DNA of 64,000 nucleotides, taken from CAYFUT01 sp964346395. GTDB taxonomy: Bacteria > Bacillota > Halanaerobiia > Halobacteroidales > Halobacteroidaceae. Within the stretch, counting starts at the first letter, position 1, and each line of letters starts with the position of its first letter. Location: contig CAYFUT010000008.1 in assembly GCA_964346395.1 (NCBI GenBank), positions 4,182 through 68,181 of the forward strand. Reading direction: 5' to 3'. Of the stretch, positions 1 through 7,801 are shown in pieces. A model generated the notes under the pieces. The model was given only the letters and a program-made list of their open reading frames with translations. It made no database searches and had not been told where the DNA came from. Both the position numbers and the translations under genes were made by a program.

Positions 1-1299
1 CCAAGGAGTTCCTGTTGTAAACCCTGCTTGATAATTACTATTCCACTGCATCGGTGTCCGGGCATTATCTCGAGTACGATGTCTAACTATTTCCATCGCT
101 TCTTCCTTGCTACCTGCCTTTTCTTTCATTTCTTCAAAATGATTAACTGTTTCTATATCATCAATTTCCTCGATATCCTGCCAGGGAACATTAGTCATTC
201 CTATTTCTTCTCCTTGATAAATATAAGGAGTCCCCTGTAAAGTGTGCAGAAAAGTAGCCAGCATTGTGGCTGATTCTCGTCTATATTCATTATCATCTCC
301 AAAGCGAGATACCAGGCGGGGAGTATCATGATTGTTGAGAAATAGACTATTCCAGCCATTTCCCTCTTCCATCTTATGCTGCCACTTACTCATGATTTCT
401 TTTAATTCAGTTAATTCCCACTCTTTCGGCAAACCAAACCGCCCCTCCGGGCCAACATCAAGCTGCATATGTTCAAACTGAAATACCATATTTAGTTCAT
501 TTCTATCGGCTCCTACATATTTCAAGCCTTCCTCAGGATCAACTCCGGGCGTCTCTCCCACTGTCATAATATCGTAGTTGCTCAGAACTTCCTGATTCAT
601 CTCCTGCAGAAACTCATGAGCTCGGGGGCCATTCATAAAGTGTTCACTACCGCCGTATTCTCCATCCGGCAGCCCCGGCTCTTTCGAAATTAAATTGATC
701 ACATCCATCCGAAAGCCATCGATTCCTTTCTCCAGCCACCAGGTCATCAGTTCATAAACATCTTCTCTTACTTGGGGATTTTCCCAATTTAAATCCGGCT
801 GCTTTTTAGAAAATAAGTGTAAATAATATTCATCAGTTCGCTCATCATATTCCCAGGCCGAGCCGCCGAATACCGAATCCCAATTATTCGGCGGATTACC
901 AGCTTGACCAGGCCGCCAAATATAATAATCTCGGTATGGATTGTCTTTAGATTGACGGGATTCAATAAACCATTTATGTTCGTCAGAGGTATGATTGACA
1001 ACTAAATCCATAATTAATTTTATATCATGGTCATGCAGCGTTGCCAGCAACTCCTCCCAGTCTGCCATCGTTCCCAACTCATCCATAATCGCCCGGTAAT
1101 TACTAATATCATAACCGTTATCATCATTCGGCGACTCATAAACAGGATTCAGCCAGACAACATCAATCCCTAACCGCTCTAAATAATCTACTTTCTCAAT
1201 TATCCCCTGTAAATCGCCGATTCCATCTCCATTAGAATCATTAAAACTGCGCGGATATATCTGATAGACTACTGCTTCTTTCCACCATTCTCGTTCCAT
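1..1299 (-). CDS. Alpha-1,6-glucosidase (GH13 family), 3' end beyond the window
   Basis: This is the first 433 codons of a GH13 alpha-glucosidase; the rest lies beyond base 1. It starts MEREWWKEAVVYQIYPRSFN after a GGAGG site. The GH13 regions are in order: DLVVNHTSDEH, GFRMDVIN with the nucleophile Asp, VGETPG with the acid/base Glu, and NNHDTPR with the stabilising Asp. Valine right after the nucleophile is the residue that marks alpha-1,6 specificity (oligo-1,6-glucosidase/isomaltase) in this family. It is a close tandem paralogue of the gene at 1486-3162, nearly identical over roughly the first 115 residues and diverging later. It is probably cytoplasmic, as no signal peptide is seen, and probably splits isomalto-oligosaccharides brought in by the importer at 4378-7629. 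Trehalose-6-phosphate hydrolase is a less likely alternative because no PTS gene is nearby. Confidence 0.9.
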   Translation of the reverse strand, partial: MEREWWKEAVVYQIYPRSFNDSNGDGIGDLQGIIEKVDYLERLGIDVVWLNPVYESPNDDNGYDISNYRAIMDELGTMADWEELLATLHDHDIKLIMDLVVNHTSDEHKWFIESRQSKDNPYRDYYIWRPGQAGNPPNNWDSVFGGSAWEYDERTDEYYLHLFSKKQPDLNWENPQVREDVYELMTWWLEKGIDGFRMDVINLISKEPGLPDGEYGGSEHFMNGPRAHEFLQEMNQEVLSNYDIMTVGETPGVDPEEGLKYVGADRNELNMVFQFEHMQLDVGPEGRFGLPKEWELTELKEIMSKWQHKMEEGNGWNSLFLNNHDTPRLVSRFGDDNEYRRESATMLATFLHTLQGTPYIYQGEEIGMTNVPWQDIEEIDDIETVNHFEEMKEKAGSKEEAMEIVRHRTRDNARTPMQWNSNYQAGFTTGTPW

Positions 1300-1387
1300 A
1301 TTTATTCCTCCTTATTATTCTGAAAAGTATTCCTACGCATTAACTTAATGATATATATTCTCAATTGTTCTGTTTTATAGGATAACG

Positions 1388-1473
1388 TGTTTAGTTTGAG
1401 GCTGAGATTGAGCAAACCATTACAGTCATTGATTTTATGAATTGCTCAGACTCAATCTCAAACTTAAACTAAA
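1388..1473. repeat. Degenerate inverted repeat between the two GH13 genes
   Basis: The 186-base gap between the two glucosidase genes holds an imperfect palindrome. The left arm reads TTTAGTTTGAGGCTGAG and continues ATTGAGCAA; the right arm is its near reverse complement, ending AAACTTAAACTAAA. The RNA could fold into a long hairpin that would separate or stabilise the two coding regions. The GTTTGAG/GTTGAG wording recurs at about 10478-10492, 38810-38832 and 61966-61990, so it may be a dispersed low-complexity family. No T-run follows, so a plain terminator is unlikely. Confidence 0.55.
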
Positions 1474-1485
1474 TATTATAGAAGG

Positions 1486-3162
1486 CTATTTTAGTTTATA
1501 CACTCGCGCTTCATACGGCTCAAGTTCTATTTCTTCAATTGAATTTTGTTCAGCAACTTCATAATTGCTAATTAATAACTCTTTAGCAGTAAAATCTATA
1601 CTTTCCGGCAGCACAAATTTAGGCTTATCAGCTGAAAAATTAAGAACTATAAGTAGTTGCTCATCATTAAGGCTTCTAGTATAAGCATAAATTTGTTCAT
1701 CTTCAGGCAGTAGTAATTCATAGTCTCCATAAACAATAATGTCATGTTTTTTTCTCAGTTCAATTAACTGTTGATAATAATAAAAAACTGAATTATCATC
1801 CGCTAAAGCTGCTTCCACATTAATATCTGTATGATTAGGATTAACCTCTAACCACGGCTCTCCACTAGTAAATCCAGCATGCTGGCTGTCATCCCACTGC
1901 ACAGGAGTGCGAGCATGATCTCGGCTTCTATAGCGGACTACTTCCATTGCTGCTTCATAACTGCCAGCACTTTCTTTAATTGCCGTAAAATTATTAACTG
2001 TTTCTATATCATCAACTTCCTCAATATCTTGAAAGGGAACATTGGTCATCCCTATCTCTTCGCCCTGATAAATATAAGGAGTACCCTGTAAAGTATGTAA
2101 TAAAGTTGCTAACATTTTAGCCGACTCCACTCTATATTCTCCATCATCACCAAATCGGGAAACCATTCGTGGCTGGTCATGATTATTTAAATATAAACTA
2201 TTCCAACCGCCGTTCTCCTGCATCTCATACTGCCATTTGCTCAAAATTTCTTTTAAATCTGTCAACTGCCAATCGCCAATCACACCCCACTTACCATCAG
2301 GACCGATGTCAATATCAACATGTTCAAACTGAAAGACCATATTTAATTCATTTCTATCCTCTGCTACATACTTTGCTCCTTCTTCCGCAGTAACTCCTGG
2401 AGTTTCCCCCACTGCCATCACATCATAATTACTCAAAACTTTCCGGTTCATCTCCTGTAAGTATTCATGCACCCGCGGTCCATCAACAAAATGTTCACAA
2501 CCATTGACACCAGCCCCCTCCTTACCATCTGGAAGGCCTTCCGGCTTAGAAATTAAATTAATCACATCCATGCGGAACCCATCAATTCCCTTATCTAGCC
2601 ACCAAGTCATCAGTTCATACACTTCTTCTCTCACCTGCGGATTCTTCCAATTTAAATCCGGCTGCTTTTTAGAAAATAAATGCAGATAATATTCTCCAGT
2701 TTGTTCATCATAATCCCAAGCCGTATCATCAAAAAAGGAACCCCAATTATTAGGTGGGTTACCGTTTTGACCAGGCCGCCAGATATAATAATCCCGGTAC
2801 GGATTATCTTTAGACTGGCGCGATTCAATAAACCATTTATGTTCGTCAGAGGTATGATTGACAACTAAATCCATAATTAATTTTATATCATGGTCATGCA
2901 GCGTTGCCAGCAACTCCTCCCAGTCTGCCATCGTTCCCAACTCATCCATAATCGCCCGGTAATTACTAATATCATAACCGTTATCATCATTCGGTGATTC
3001 ATAAACCGGATTTAACCAGACCACATCAATTCCCAATCGATCTAAATAATCTACTTTCTCAATTATCCCCTGTAGATCGCCAATTCCATCTCCATTAGAA
3101 TCATTAAAGCTACGCGGATAAATCTGATAGACTACTGCTTCTTTCCACCATTGTTGCGTCAT
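1486..3162 (-). CDS. Alpha-1,6-glucosidase (oligo-1,6-glucosidase type, GH13)
   Basis: A complete 558-residue GH13 enzyme, the usual length of oligo-1,6-glucosidases. Asp199 (nucleophile, in GFRMDVIN), Glu253 (acid/base, in VGETPG) and Asp329 (in NNHDQPR) sit almost exactly where the catalytic triad lies in Bacillus cereus oligo-1,6-glucosidase. Val200 after the nucleophile fits alpha-1,6 specificity. The likely role is hydrolysis of isomaltose, panose and similar sugars in the cytoplasm. I chose the ATG giving MTQQWWKEAV because AGGAGG lies 7 bases upstream; the TTG and first ATG further up sit on or beside that site. The LacI gene ends 11 bases upstream, so the two are co-transcribed and the ribosome site overlaps the lacI stop. 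A second copy follows at 1-1299. Confidence 0.92.
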   Translation of the reverse strand: MTQQWWKEAVVYQIYPRSFNDSNGDGIGDLQGIIEKVDYLDRLGIDVVWLNPVYESPNDDNGYDISNYRAIMDELGTMADWEELLATLHDHDIKLIMDLVVNHTSDEHKWFIESRQSKDNPYRDYYIWRPGQNGNPPNNWGSFFDDTAWDYDEQTGEYYLHLFSKKQPDLNWKNPQVREEVYELMTWWLDKGIDGFRMDVINLISKPEGLPDGKEGAGVNGCEHFVDGPRVHEYLQEMNRKVLSNYDVMAVGETPGVTAEEGAKYVAEDRNELNMVFQFEHVDIDIGPDGKWGVIGDWQLTDLKEILSKWQYEMQENGGWNSLYLNNHDQPRMVSRFGDDGEYRVESAKMLATLLHTLQGTPYIYQGEEIGMTNVPFQDIEEVDDIETVNNFTAIKESAGSYEAAMEVVRYRSRDHARTPVQWDDSQHAGFTSGEPWLEVNPNHTDINVEAALADDNSVFYYYQQLIELRKKHDIIVYGDYELLLPEDEQIYAYTRSLNDEQLLIVLNFSADKPKFVLPESIDFTAKELLISNYEVAEQNSIEEIELEPYEARVYKLK

Positions 3163-3173
3163 AGCCATTCCTC

Positions 3174-4169
3174 CTAACAAGATTCCCTAATAATCAATTT
3201 TGGTTCTATTTCTTTGGTTTCAACTTCTTCTTGTTCTCCTAATAACTGCTTAACTAAAATTTCTACTCCTGACTTCCCCATCTCAAACATAGGCTGACTG
3301 ACCGTAGTCAACTCTAAGTAGCGGGCCAACTCGATATCATCATAGCCTACCAAAGCAAAATCCTCCGGCACCGACAGTCCGGCTTCCTTAATTGCTTCTA
3401 AGGCTCCAATCGCCTGATTATCGGAACCGGCAAAAATAGCTGTCGGCTGCTTAGCAGAAGGTAAAGACAGTACTTCCTGCATTAATTGATAACCTGACTC
3501 GACAGTATATTCATCAAATTTAAACAAATCATCATCAATTTCTAATGACGCTTCGGTAAAAGCAGCTTTTACTCCCTGATACCTCTGCTTACCATGCCGG
3601 TGTTCTAGTGTTTCATTCAAAAAAGCAATTTTACGATGCCCTAATTCTACCAAATAATCAATTGCCTTTTTACTACCCGCAATATCGTCCACAGAAATCG
3701 AACTTACCTGTTCTTTATGATCATCTACTAATACCAGCGGCATATCCACCCGCTGGAATTCAGCCACTTCTTCATCAGTCATTTCTAAAGTAATAGCTAA
3801 CACTCCATCTACTCTTTTTTTACTCAATACCCTCTTTATGTATTTTTCCTTGTGCTCTGTATTAGCCACATTAAATAAAACCAAATCTAAATCATATTCT
3901 TCCAAAGTACGCTGCACTCCACTTAGTACTTCGACAAAAAAATGCCGCGTGAAGTCAGGTACAATTACCCCAATCGAATCAGTCTTCTGCCGGGCCAACC
4001 CCCGCGCCATACCGCTGGGCTGATAATTCAATTCTTCAATAGCCTCTAAAACCTGTTCTCTAGTTTTATCACTTACATTATCATTATCATTCAACACCCG
4101 GGAAACAGTCCCAATCCCTACTCCTGCCGTTTCTGCTACATCATAAATAGTTATTTTCTTATCAGCCAT
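3174..4169 (-). CDS. LacI-family transcriptional regulator of locus 1
   Basis: A 331-residue LacI/GalR repressor. The N-terminal helix-turn-helix is ITIYDVAETAGVGIGTVSRV with hinge residues NYQPSGMARGLA, followed by a periplasmic-binding-protein-like sugar domain (from SIGVIVPDF to QPMFEMGKSGVEIL). The start is the ATG giving MADKKITIYD, with AAGGAG 10 bases upstream; a TTG lies too close to that site. It sits between the binding-protein gene and the glucosidases, so it very likely senses an imported alpha-glucoside and controls this locus. The shared TGGAAG-N2-CTTCCA palindromes at 7667, 7743 and 9506 are its most likely operators (inference). Confidence 0.9.
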   Translation of the reverse strand: MADKKITIYDVAETAGVGIGTVSRVLNDNDNVSDKTREQVLEAIEELNYQPSGMARGLARQKTDSIGVIVPDFTRHFFVEVLSGVQRTLEEYDLDLVLFNVANTEHKEKYIKRVLSKKRVDGVLAITLEMTDEEVAEFQRVDMPLVLVDDHKEQVSSISVDDIAGSKKAIDYLVELGHRKIAFLNETLEHRHGKQRYQGVKAAFTEASLEIDDDLFKFDEYTVESGYQLMQEVLSLPSAKQPTAIFAGSDNQAIGALEAIKEAGLSVPEDFALVGYDDIELARYLELTTVSQPMFEMGKSGVEILVKQLLGEQEEVETKEIEPKLIIRESC

Positions 4170-4309
4170 TAAAACCAAGCTCCTTCTTATATACTTAAAT
4201 AGTCAGCATGCAAAGCTATCTTATCATAACTTACTCGCTTATATCAAGGGTTGCTGGTGGATCATCTGCATTAATATTTATAGCTATCAGCTGATTAATT
4301 ACTTATAAA

Positions 4310-4329
4310 CCCTGGGCAAATACCCAGGG
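4310..4329 (-). other. Stable hairpin after the binding-protein gene
   Basis: CCCTGGG, a six-base loop, then CCCAGGG lies about 50 bases past the stop of the binding-protein gene. Only TTTAT follows on the minus strand, so it is a weak terminator at best. Hairpins here commonly protect binding-protein mRNA and partly uncouple it from downstream genes. An equivalent hairpin follows the paralogous gene at 45978-46010. Confidence 0.6.
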
Positions 4330-4377
4330 CAGCTTATAAACAATCTCCAGTTATTAATTTCAAAATAAATTATCAAT

Positions 4378-5649
4378 TTATTTTACTTGCTTCATAATCT
4401 CTTCAATTTCTGCTTGCGCATCTTTTAAAGCCTGCTCCGATGTTTTAACATCATGTAATGCTTTATGAACTTGTTCCTGAATTACATTCGAAACTTGCGG
4501 ATAGACCGGAGTTGTCGGCCGCGGTCGAGCATTAATAAAGACATCATATAATTTTTCCATGAACGGATTAGCCTCAATTACTTCTTCATCATCGTAAACT
4601 GCCTTTCTGGTTGGGTTCCGGGCAGATTCAACAGCATTAAACTTCTGCATCTCATAACTGGTGACAAACTTAACAAACTCAACAGCTGCTTCCTTATTAT
4701 CAGTATACTTATTGACTGCTAAGTTCCAGCCGCCGAGAGTAGCAGCTCCCGAGTCGCCATTCGGACCTTTAGGCATTGGTGTAACCCCAACTTTACCTTT
4801 CATCTTAGCATTTTCGCTCTGCAATATTCCCCAGGCATAAGGCCAATTACGGTGGAAAACAGATAATCCTTCCTTAAACGGTTTTAAACTAGCTGGTTCA
4901 TCATAAGTAGTGATCCCTTCCGGACTCATATCGCTCTGGACTAGCTTTTTAAAGAACTTCAAGGCCTCTACATTTTCCGGGCTGTTAATTACAACTTCCT
5001 GCCCGTCTAGTACTTGACCGCCGTTGGCCCAGACATACTCTAAAAAGTCACAGACTAACCCTTCATACTGCTTAGCCTGGAAAGTAAAGCCCATTTTAGT
5101 ACCTTTTTCTCCCATGTGTTTTTGGGCTTTAGTGTATAATTCATCCCACGTCTCTGGAGCTTCATCTACAATATCTTTGCGGTAATAAAGCAGTCCCGCA
5201 TCAGTAAACCAGGGAACCGCATACAAAGTACTCTGATAACTAGTAGCCTCAATAGTACCCGGTAAAAACTTATCCTGGTCAATATAATCATCCAGCGGTA
5301 ACAGCCAGCCTGCCGCCGCAAATTCAGCCGGCCAAATTACATCTACTGAAAACACATCAACACTTGAGCTTTCTGCATTTAACTTAGTTACATACGTATC
5401 ATGCTGCTTATCACTAGAGTTGGGCTGTTCTACATACTCTACATTAATATTGGGATGTTCTTCCTCAAATTTCTCTACTATTTTAGTATTGGCTCCTGTG
5501 GTATCATTTCCTGTACTGAAGGTAATAGTTACTTCTTCCTGTTTTTCTTCATCATCTTCTCCAAAGCCAAACAAAGCAGAAGCGGATACAGTCAAGGCAA
5601 AAACCAACACTACTACAATTCCGAGTGTAAATAGATTTTTTCTTTTCAT
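4378..5649 (-). CDS. ABC sugar importer, extracellular solute-binding protein
   Basis: A 423-residue family-1 (MalE-like) solute-binding protein. The signal peptide is MKRKNLFTLGIVVVLVFAL followed by TVSASA, with no lipobox cysteine, unlike its paralogue at 46043-47434. A binding-protein fold follows, with landmarks TFSTGNDTTGANTKIVEKFE, FSVDVIWPAEFAAAGWLLPL, YAVPWFTDAGLLYYR and TLGGWNLAVNKY. It should capture an alpha-glucoside outside the membrane and deliver it to the permeases encoded just upstream. AAGGGGTG precedes the ATG. Its permeases (5847-7629) come first in the transcript and lacI follows. The missing lipid anchor is odd for a Gram-positive importer and would suit a periplasm, as in the diderm Halanaerobiales (inference). 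Confidence 0.9.
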   Translation of the reverse strand: MKRKNLFTLGIVVVLVFALTVSASALFGFGEDDEEKQEEVTITFSTGNDTTGANTKIVEKFEEEHPNINVEYVEQPNSSDKQHDTYVTKLNAESSSVDVFSVDVIWPAEFAAAGWLLPLDDYIDQDKFLPGTIEATSYQSTLYAVPWFTDAGLLYYRKDIVDEAPETWDELYTKAQKHMGEKGTKMGFTFQAKQYEGLVCDFLEYVWANGGQVLDGQEVVINSPENVEALKFFKKLVQSDMSPEGITTYDEPASLKPFKEGLSVFHRNWPYAWGILQSENAKMKGKVGVTPMPKGPNGDSGAATLGGWNLAVNKYTDNKEAAVEFVKFVTSYEMQKFNAVESARNPTRKAVYDDEEVIEANPFMEKLYDVFINARPRPTTPVYPQVSNVIQEQVHKALHDVKTSEQALKDAQAEIEEIMKQVK

Positions 5650-5846
5650 CTTTTCACCCCTTAGTCATTAGTTTGAATTTCTAAAGCCGATCTCTCTCCC
5701 TTAAGCAGAAAACTTCACTTCTTGCTTATTTCTCATCTATCACCTCCTCTAAAGATTAGACTTTCGAACCTCTTTGCTACTTTTTCTCCCCCAGCAATCA
5801 GTCCTTTGCCTACTGAAAAATATTTGCTTTAGCCGAAAACCCTCGA

Positions 5847-6689
5847 TTATCCTTTAATAGCTCCCGAAGTTAAGCCGGAAATAATCCGCCGCTGGAAAAT
5901 AAGAACTAAAATTATCAAGGGAATAGTAACTACCACTGTCGCCGCTGCAATTTCCCCCCACGGCATCTCATATTGACCCTGAAACATAGTGATACCCACC
6001 GGAACTGTCTTCATTTTATCACTGGGCATGAATGTCAACGCAAACAGATACTCATTCCAGGACATAATGAAGACCAGAATAGCAGCCGTAAATGTACCAG
6101 GCGCAGCTAACGGTAAAATCACCTTCCAGAACGCCTGCACAGGGGTCGCCCCGTCTATTTTAGCTGCTTCTTCCAAACCAAAGGGAATTGTCCGGAAAAA
6201 GCTAGTTAAAATCCAGATAGTCATCGGCATTGTAAAGGTGGTATACGGAAAAATAAGCCCTATATATTCATTTAGCCAGCCTAAATTCTGGAGCATTAAA
6301 TACAGCGGTGACACAATAGCTACCGGTGGAAACATCGATAACGCCAGAACTAAAGCTAAAATAGGCGCCTTACCCTTAAACTCTAACCGAGCTAAAGAAT
6401 AAGCAGCAAACGAACCGACCAGCAGCGAAAATAGGGTAGTACCAGTACACACCACTATACTATTTAGAATATACCGCCCAAAAGGCCGCTGGGTAAAAAT
6501 ATCCAGATACCTATGGAATACGGTTTTACTCGGCAGCCACTTCACCGGCATCGAATATAATTCACTCTTCGGTTTAATAGACATTAGCGCCTGCCAGAAA
6601 AATGGAAACGCAATTACTAGAATAAAAGCAATTACGAAGAGATAAAAGAAAATCCTCGCTAAAGAAACCTGTTTTTTCTCCTTTAACAT
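5847..6689 (-). CDS. ABC sugar importer permease, MalG type
   Basis: A 280-residue inner-membrane permease with about six membrane spans. The family EAA loop is EEAAKIDGATPVQAFWKVIL followed by PLAAPG, which contacts the ATPase. The C terminus, FQRRIISGLTSGAIKG, is the normal MalG ending. A strong GGGAGG site precedes ATG. It forms a heterodimer with the MalF-type protein encoded 13 bases upstream. No ATPase gene is present in the locus, so the complex must borrow one. Confidence 0.92.
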   Translation of the reverse strand: MLKEKKQVSLARIFFYLFVIAFILVIAFPFFWQALMSIKPKSELYSMPVKWLPSKTVFHRYLDIFTQRPFGRYILNSIVVCTGTTLFSLLVGSFAAYSLARLEFKGKAPILALVLALSMFPPVAIVSPLYLMLQNLGWLNEYIGLIFPYTTFTMPMTIWILTSFFRTIPFGLEEAAKIDGATPVQAFWKVILPLAAPGTFTAAILVFIMSWNEYLFALTFMPSDKMKTVPVGITMFQGQYEMPWGEIAAATVVVTIPLIILVLIFQRRIISGLTSGAIKG

Positions 6690-6702
6690 TTATATTCCTC
6701 CC

Positions 6703-7629
6703 TTATCTCCGACTTGGGTCGGTTCCTAGTACTTTAATATAAATATAACTTATAATCAAAACCCCCACAAACACTGTTACAGAAGTGGCTGAGCCCTTTC
6801 CAAAATGCAAGTAACTAAATAGCGTTTTATAAGCCCGTAAGGATAAAACTTCCGTACTGCTAGCAGGTCCGCCGCCGGTTAAGACTCGAAGCAGACCGAA
6901 GACCCGAAAAGCACGCAGTGTCCGAAACAATAAAGCAACCAATAATGAATGTTTGACCAGCGGGAAAGTAATATTCTTAAACTGCTGCCACTTGCTCGCT
7001 CCATCTATCCGGGCTGCTTCGTAAAGACTCTGCGGAATAGTCTGTAAGCCGGCTAAAATCAACAAAGCTATAAACGGAGTAGTCTTCCAGACATCAGCAA
7101 TAATTGCTGCCCACATAGCCAACTGTTTAGAACCTAACCAGGCCAGCGGCCCATCAATGACTCCAATCCGCAGTAGAATATCATTTAAAACCCCCATCTG
7201 CGGATTATACATCGACTTCCACATCAAGGCCGAAATAACTGTCGGAATCGCCCACGGAATAAGTACTGAAGCCCTTAAAATTCCCCTTCCTTTAAAACTT
7301 CTATTCATCAATAGGGCTACTCCTAAACCAATTACTGCTTCCAAAAATACTGATACTCCCGTGAAGTAAATTGTATTCCAGACTGATTTCCAGTATTTTG
7401 GGTTGCTAAATAACTCTCCATAATTTTTCAGACCTATGAACTTCGGGGTGCCAAATTTCAAATGCATTTCATGCAAACTCAACCAAAGCGCCCGCAAAAT
7501 AGGATAAATAGCAACCGCGCCAATCACAAATAACGCTGGAGCTACTAACAAATACCCCAGTTGTTTTTCCGACATAGATCCTTTGCTAGTGCTAGTAAAT
7601 GGGTTCACTTTTTTTAATTGAGGTAACAT
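6703..7629 (-). CDS. ABC sugar importer permease, MalF type
   Basis: A 308-residue permease of the MalF/UgpA class with six predicted membrane spans. The EAA loop is YEAARIDGASKWQQFKNITF followed by PLVKHS. I placed the start at the ATG giving MLPQLKKVNP, because GGGAGG lies 5 bases upstream. A TTG start 54 bases further up has a poorer spacing, and its codons overlap the operator-like palindrome at 7667-7680. It is the first gene of the locus 1 transport transcript, controlled by the promoter at 7743-7790. Confidence 0.9.
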   Translation of the reverse strand: MLPQLKKVNPFTSTSKGSMSEKQLGYLLVAPALFVIGAVAIYPILRALWLSLHEMHLKFGTPKFIGLKNYGELFSNPKYWKSVWNTIYFTGVSVFLEAVIGLGVALLMNRSFKGRGILRASVLIPWAIPTVISALMWKSMYNPQMGVLNDILLRIGVIDGPLAWLGSKQLAMWAAIIADVWKTTPFIALLILAGLQTIPQSLYEAARIDGASKWQQFKNITFPLVKHSLLVALLFRTLRAFRVFGLLRVLTGGGPASSTEVLSLRAYKTLFSYLHFGKGSATSVTVFVGVLIISYIYIKVLGTDPSRR

Positions 7630-7666
7630 TGTATCCTCCCTTACTGTTGACTTGCTTTTATTATTT

Positions 7667-7680
7667 TGAAAGCCCTTCCA
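7667..7680 (-). promoter_or_regulatory. Second operator of the locus 1 transporter, downstream of the promoter
   Basis: On the minus strand this reads TGGAAGGGCTTTCA, one base from the palindrome TGGAAG-N2-CTTCCA found at the two locus 1 promoters. Its centre lies 76 bases downstream of the centre of the main operator, between promoter and start codon. That fits a roadblock or looping site for the LacI protein. Confidence 0.6.
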
Positions 7681-7742
7681 CAAGGAATTACAATCCTCCC
7701 TTCTTATAAACTTATAAGCACCCCCAATCTGCCCCCCTTTTT

Positions 7743-7790
7743 TGGAAGGGCTTCCACTATAATTATAAGAAATTAATTCCAGGTTTTCAA
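7743..7790 (-). promoter_or_regulatory. Promoter with LacI-type operator for the locus 1 transporter
   Basis: On the minus strand TTGAAA (7785-7790), a 17-base spacer and TATAAT (7762-7767) make a near-consensus sigma-A promoter. Five bases past the -10 box is the palindrome TGGAAGCCCTTCCA (7743-7756), which covers the expected transcription start. The same -10 surroundings, spacing and palindrome occur before the chemoreceptor at 9505-9553, so both genes should share one repressor. Confidence 0.8.
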
Positions 7791-7801
7791 CAATTAATTG
7801 T

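Noticed and set aside
1879..2393. Plus-strand open frames opposite the GH13 genes
   Set aside because: They are antisense shadows of the glucosidase codons and recur at the same place in both copies.
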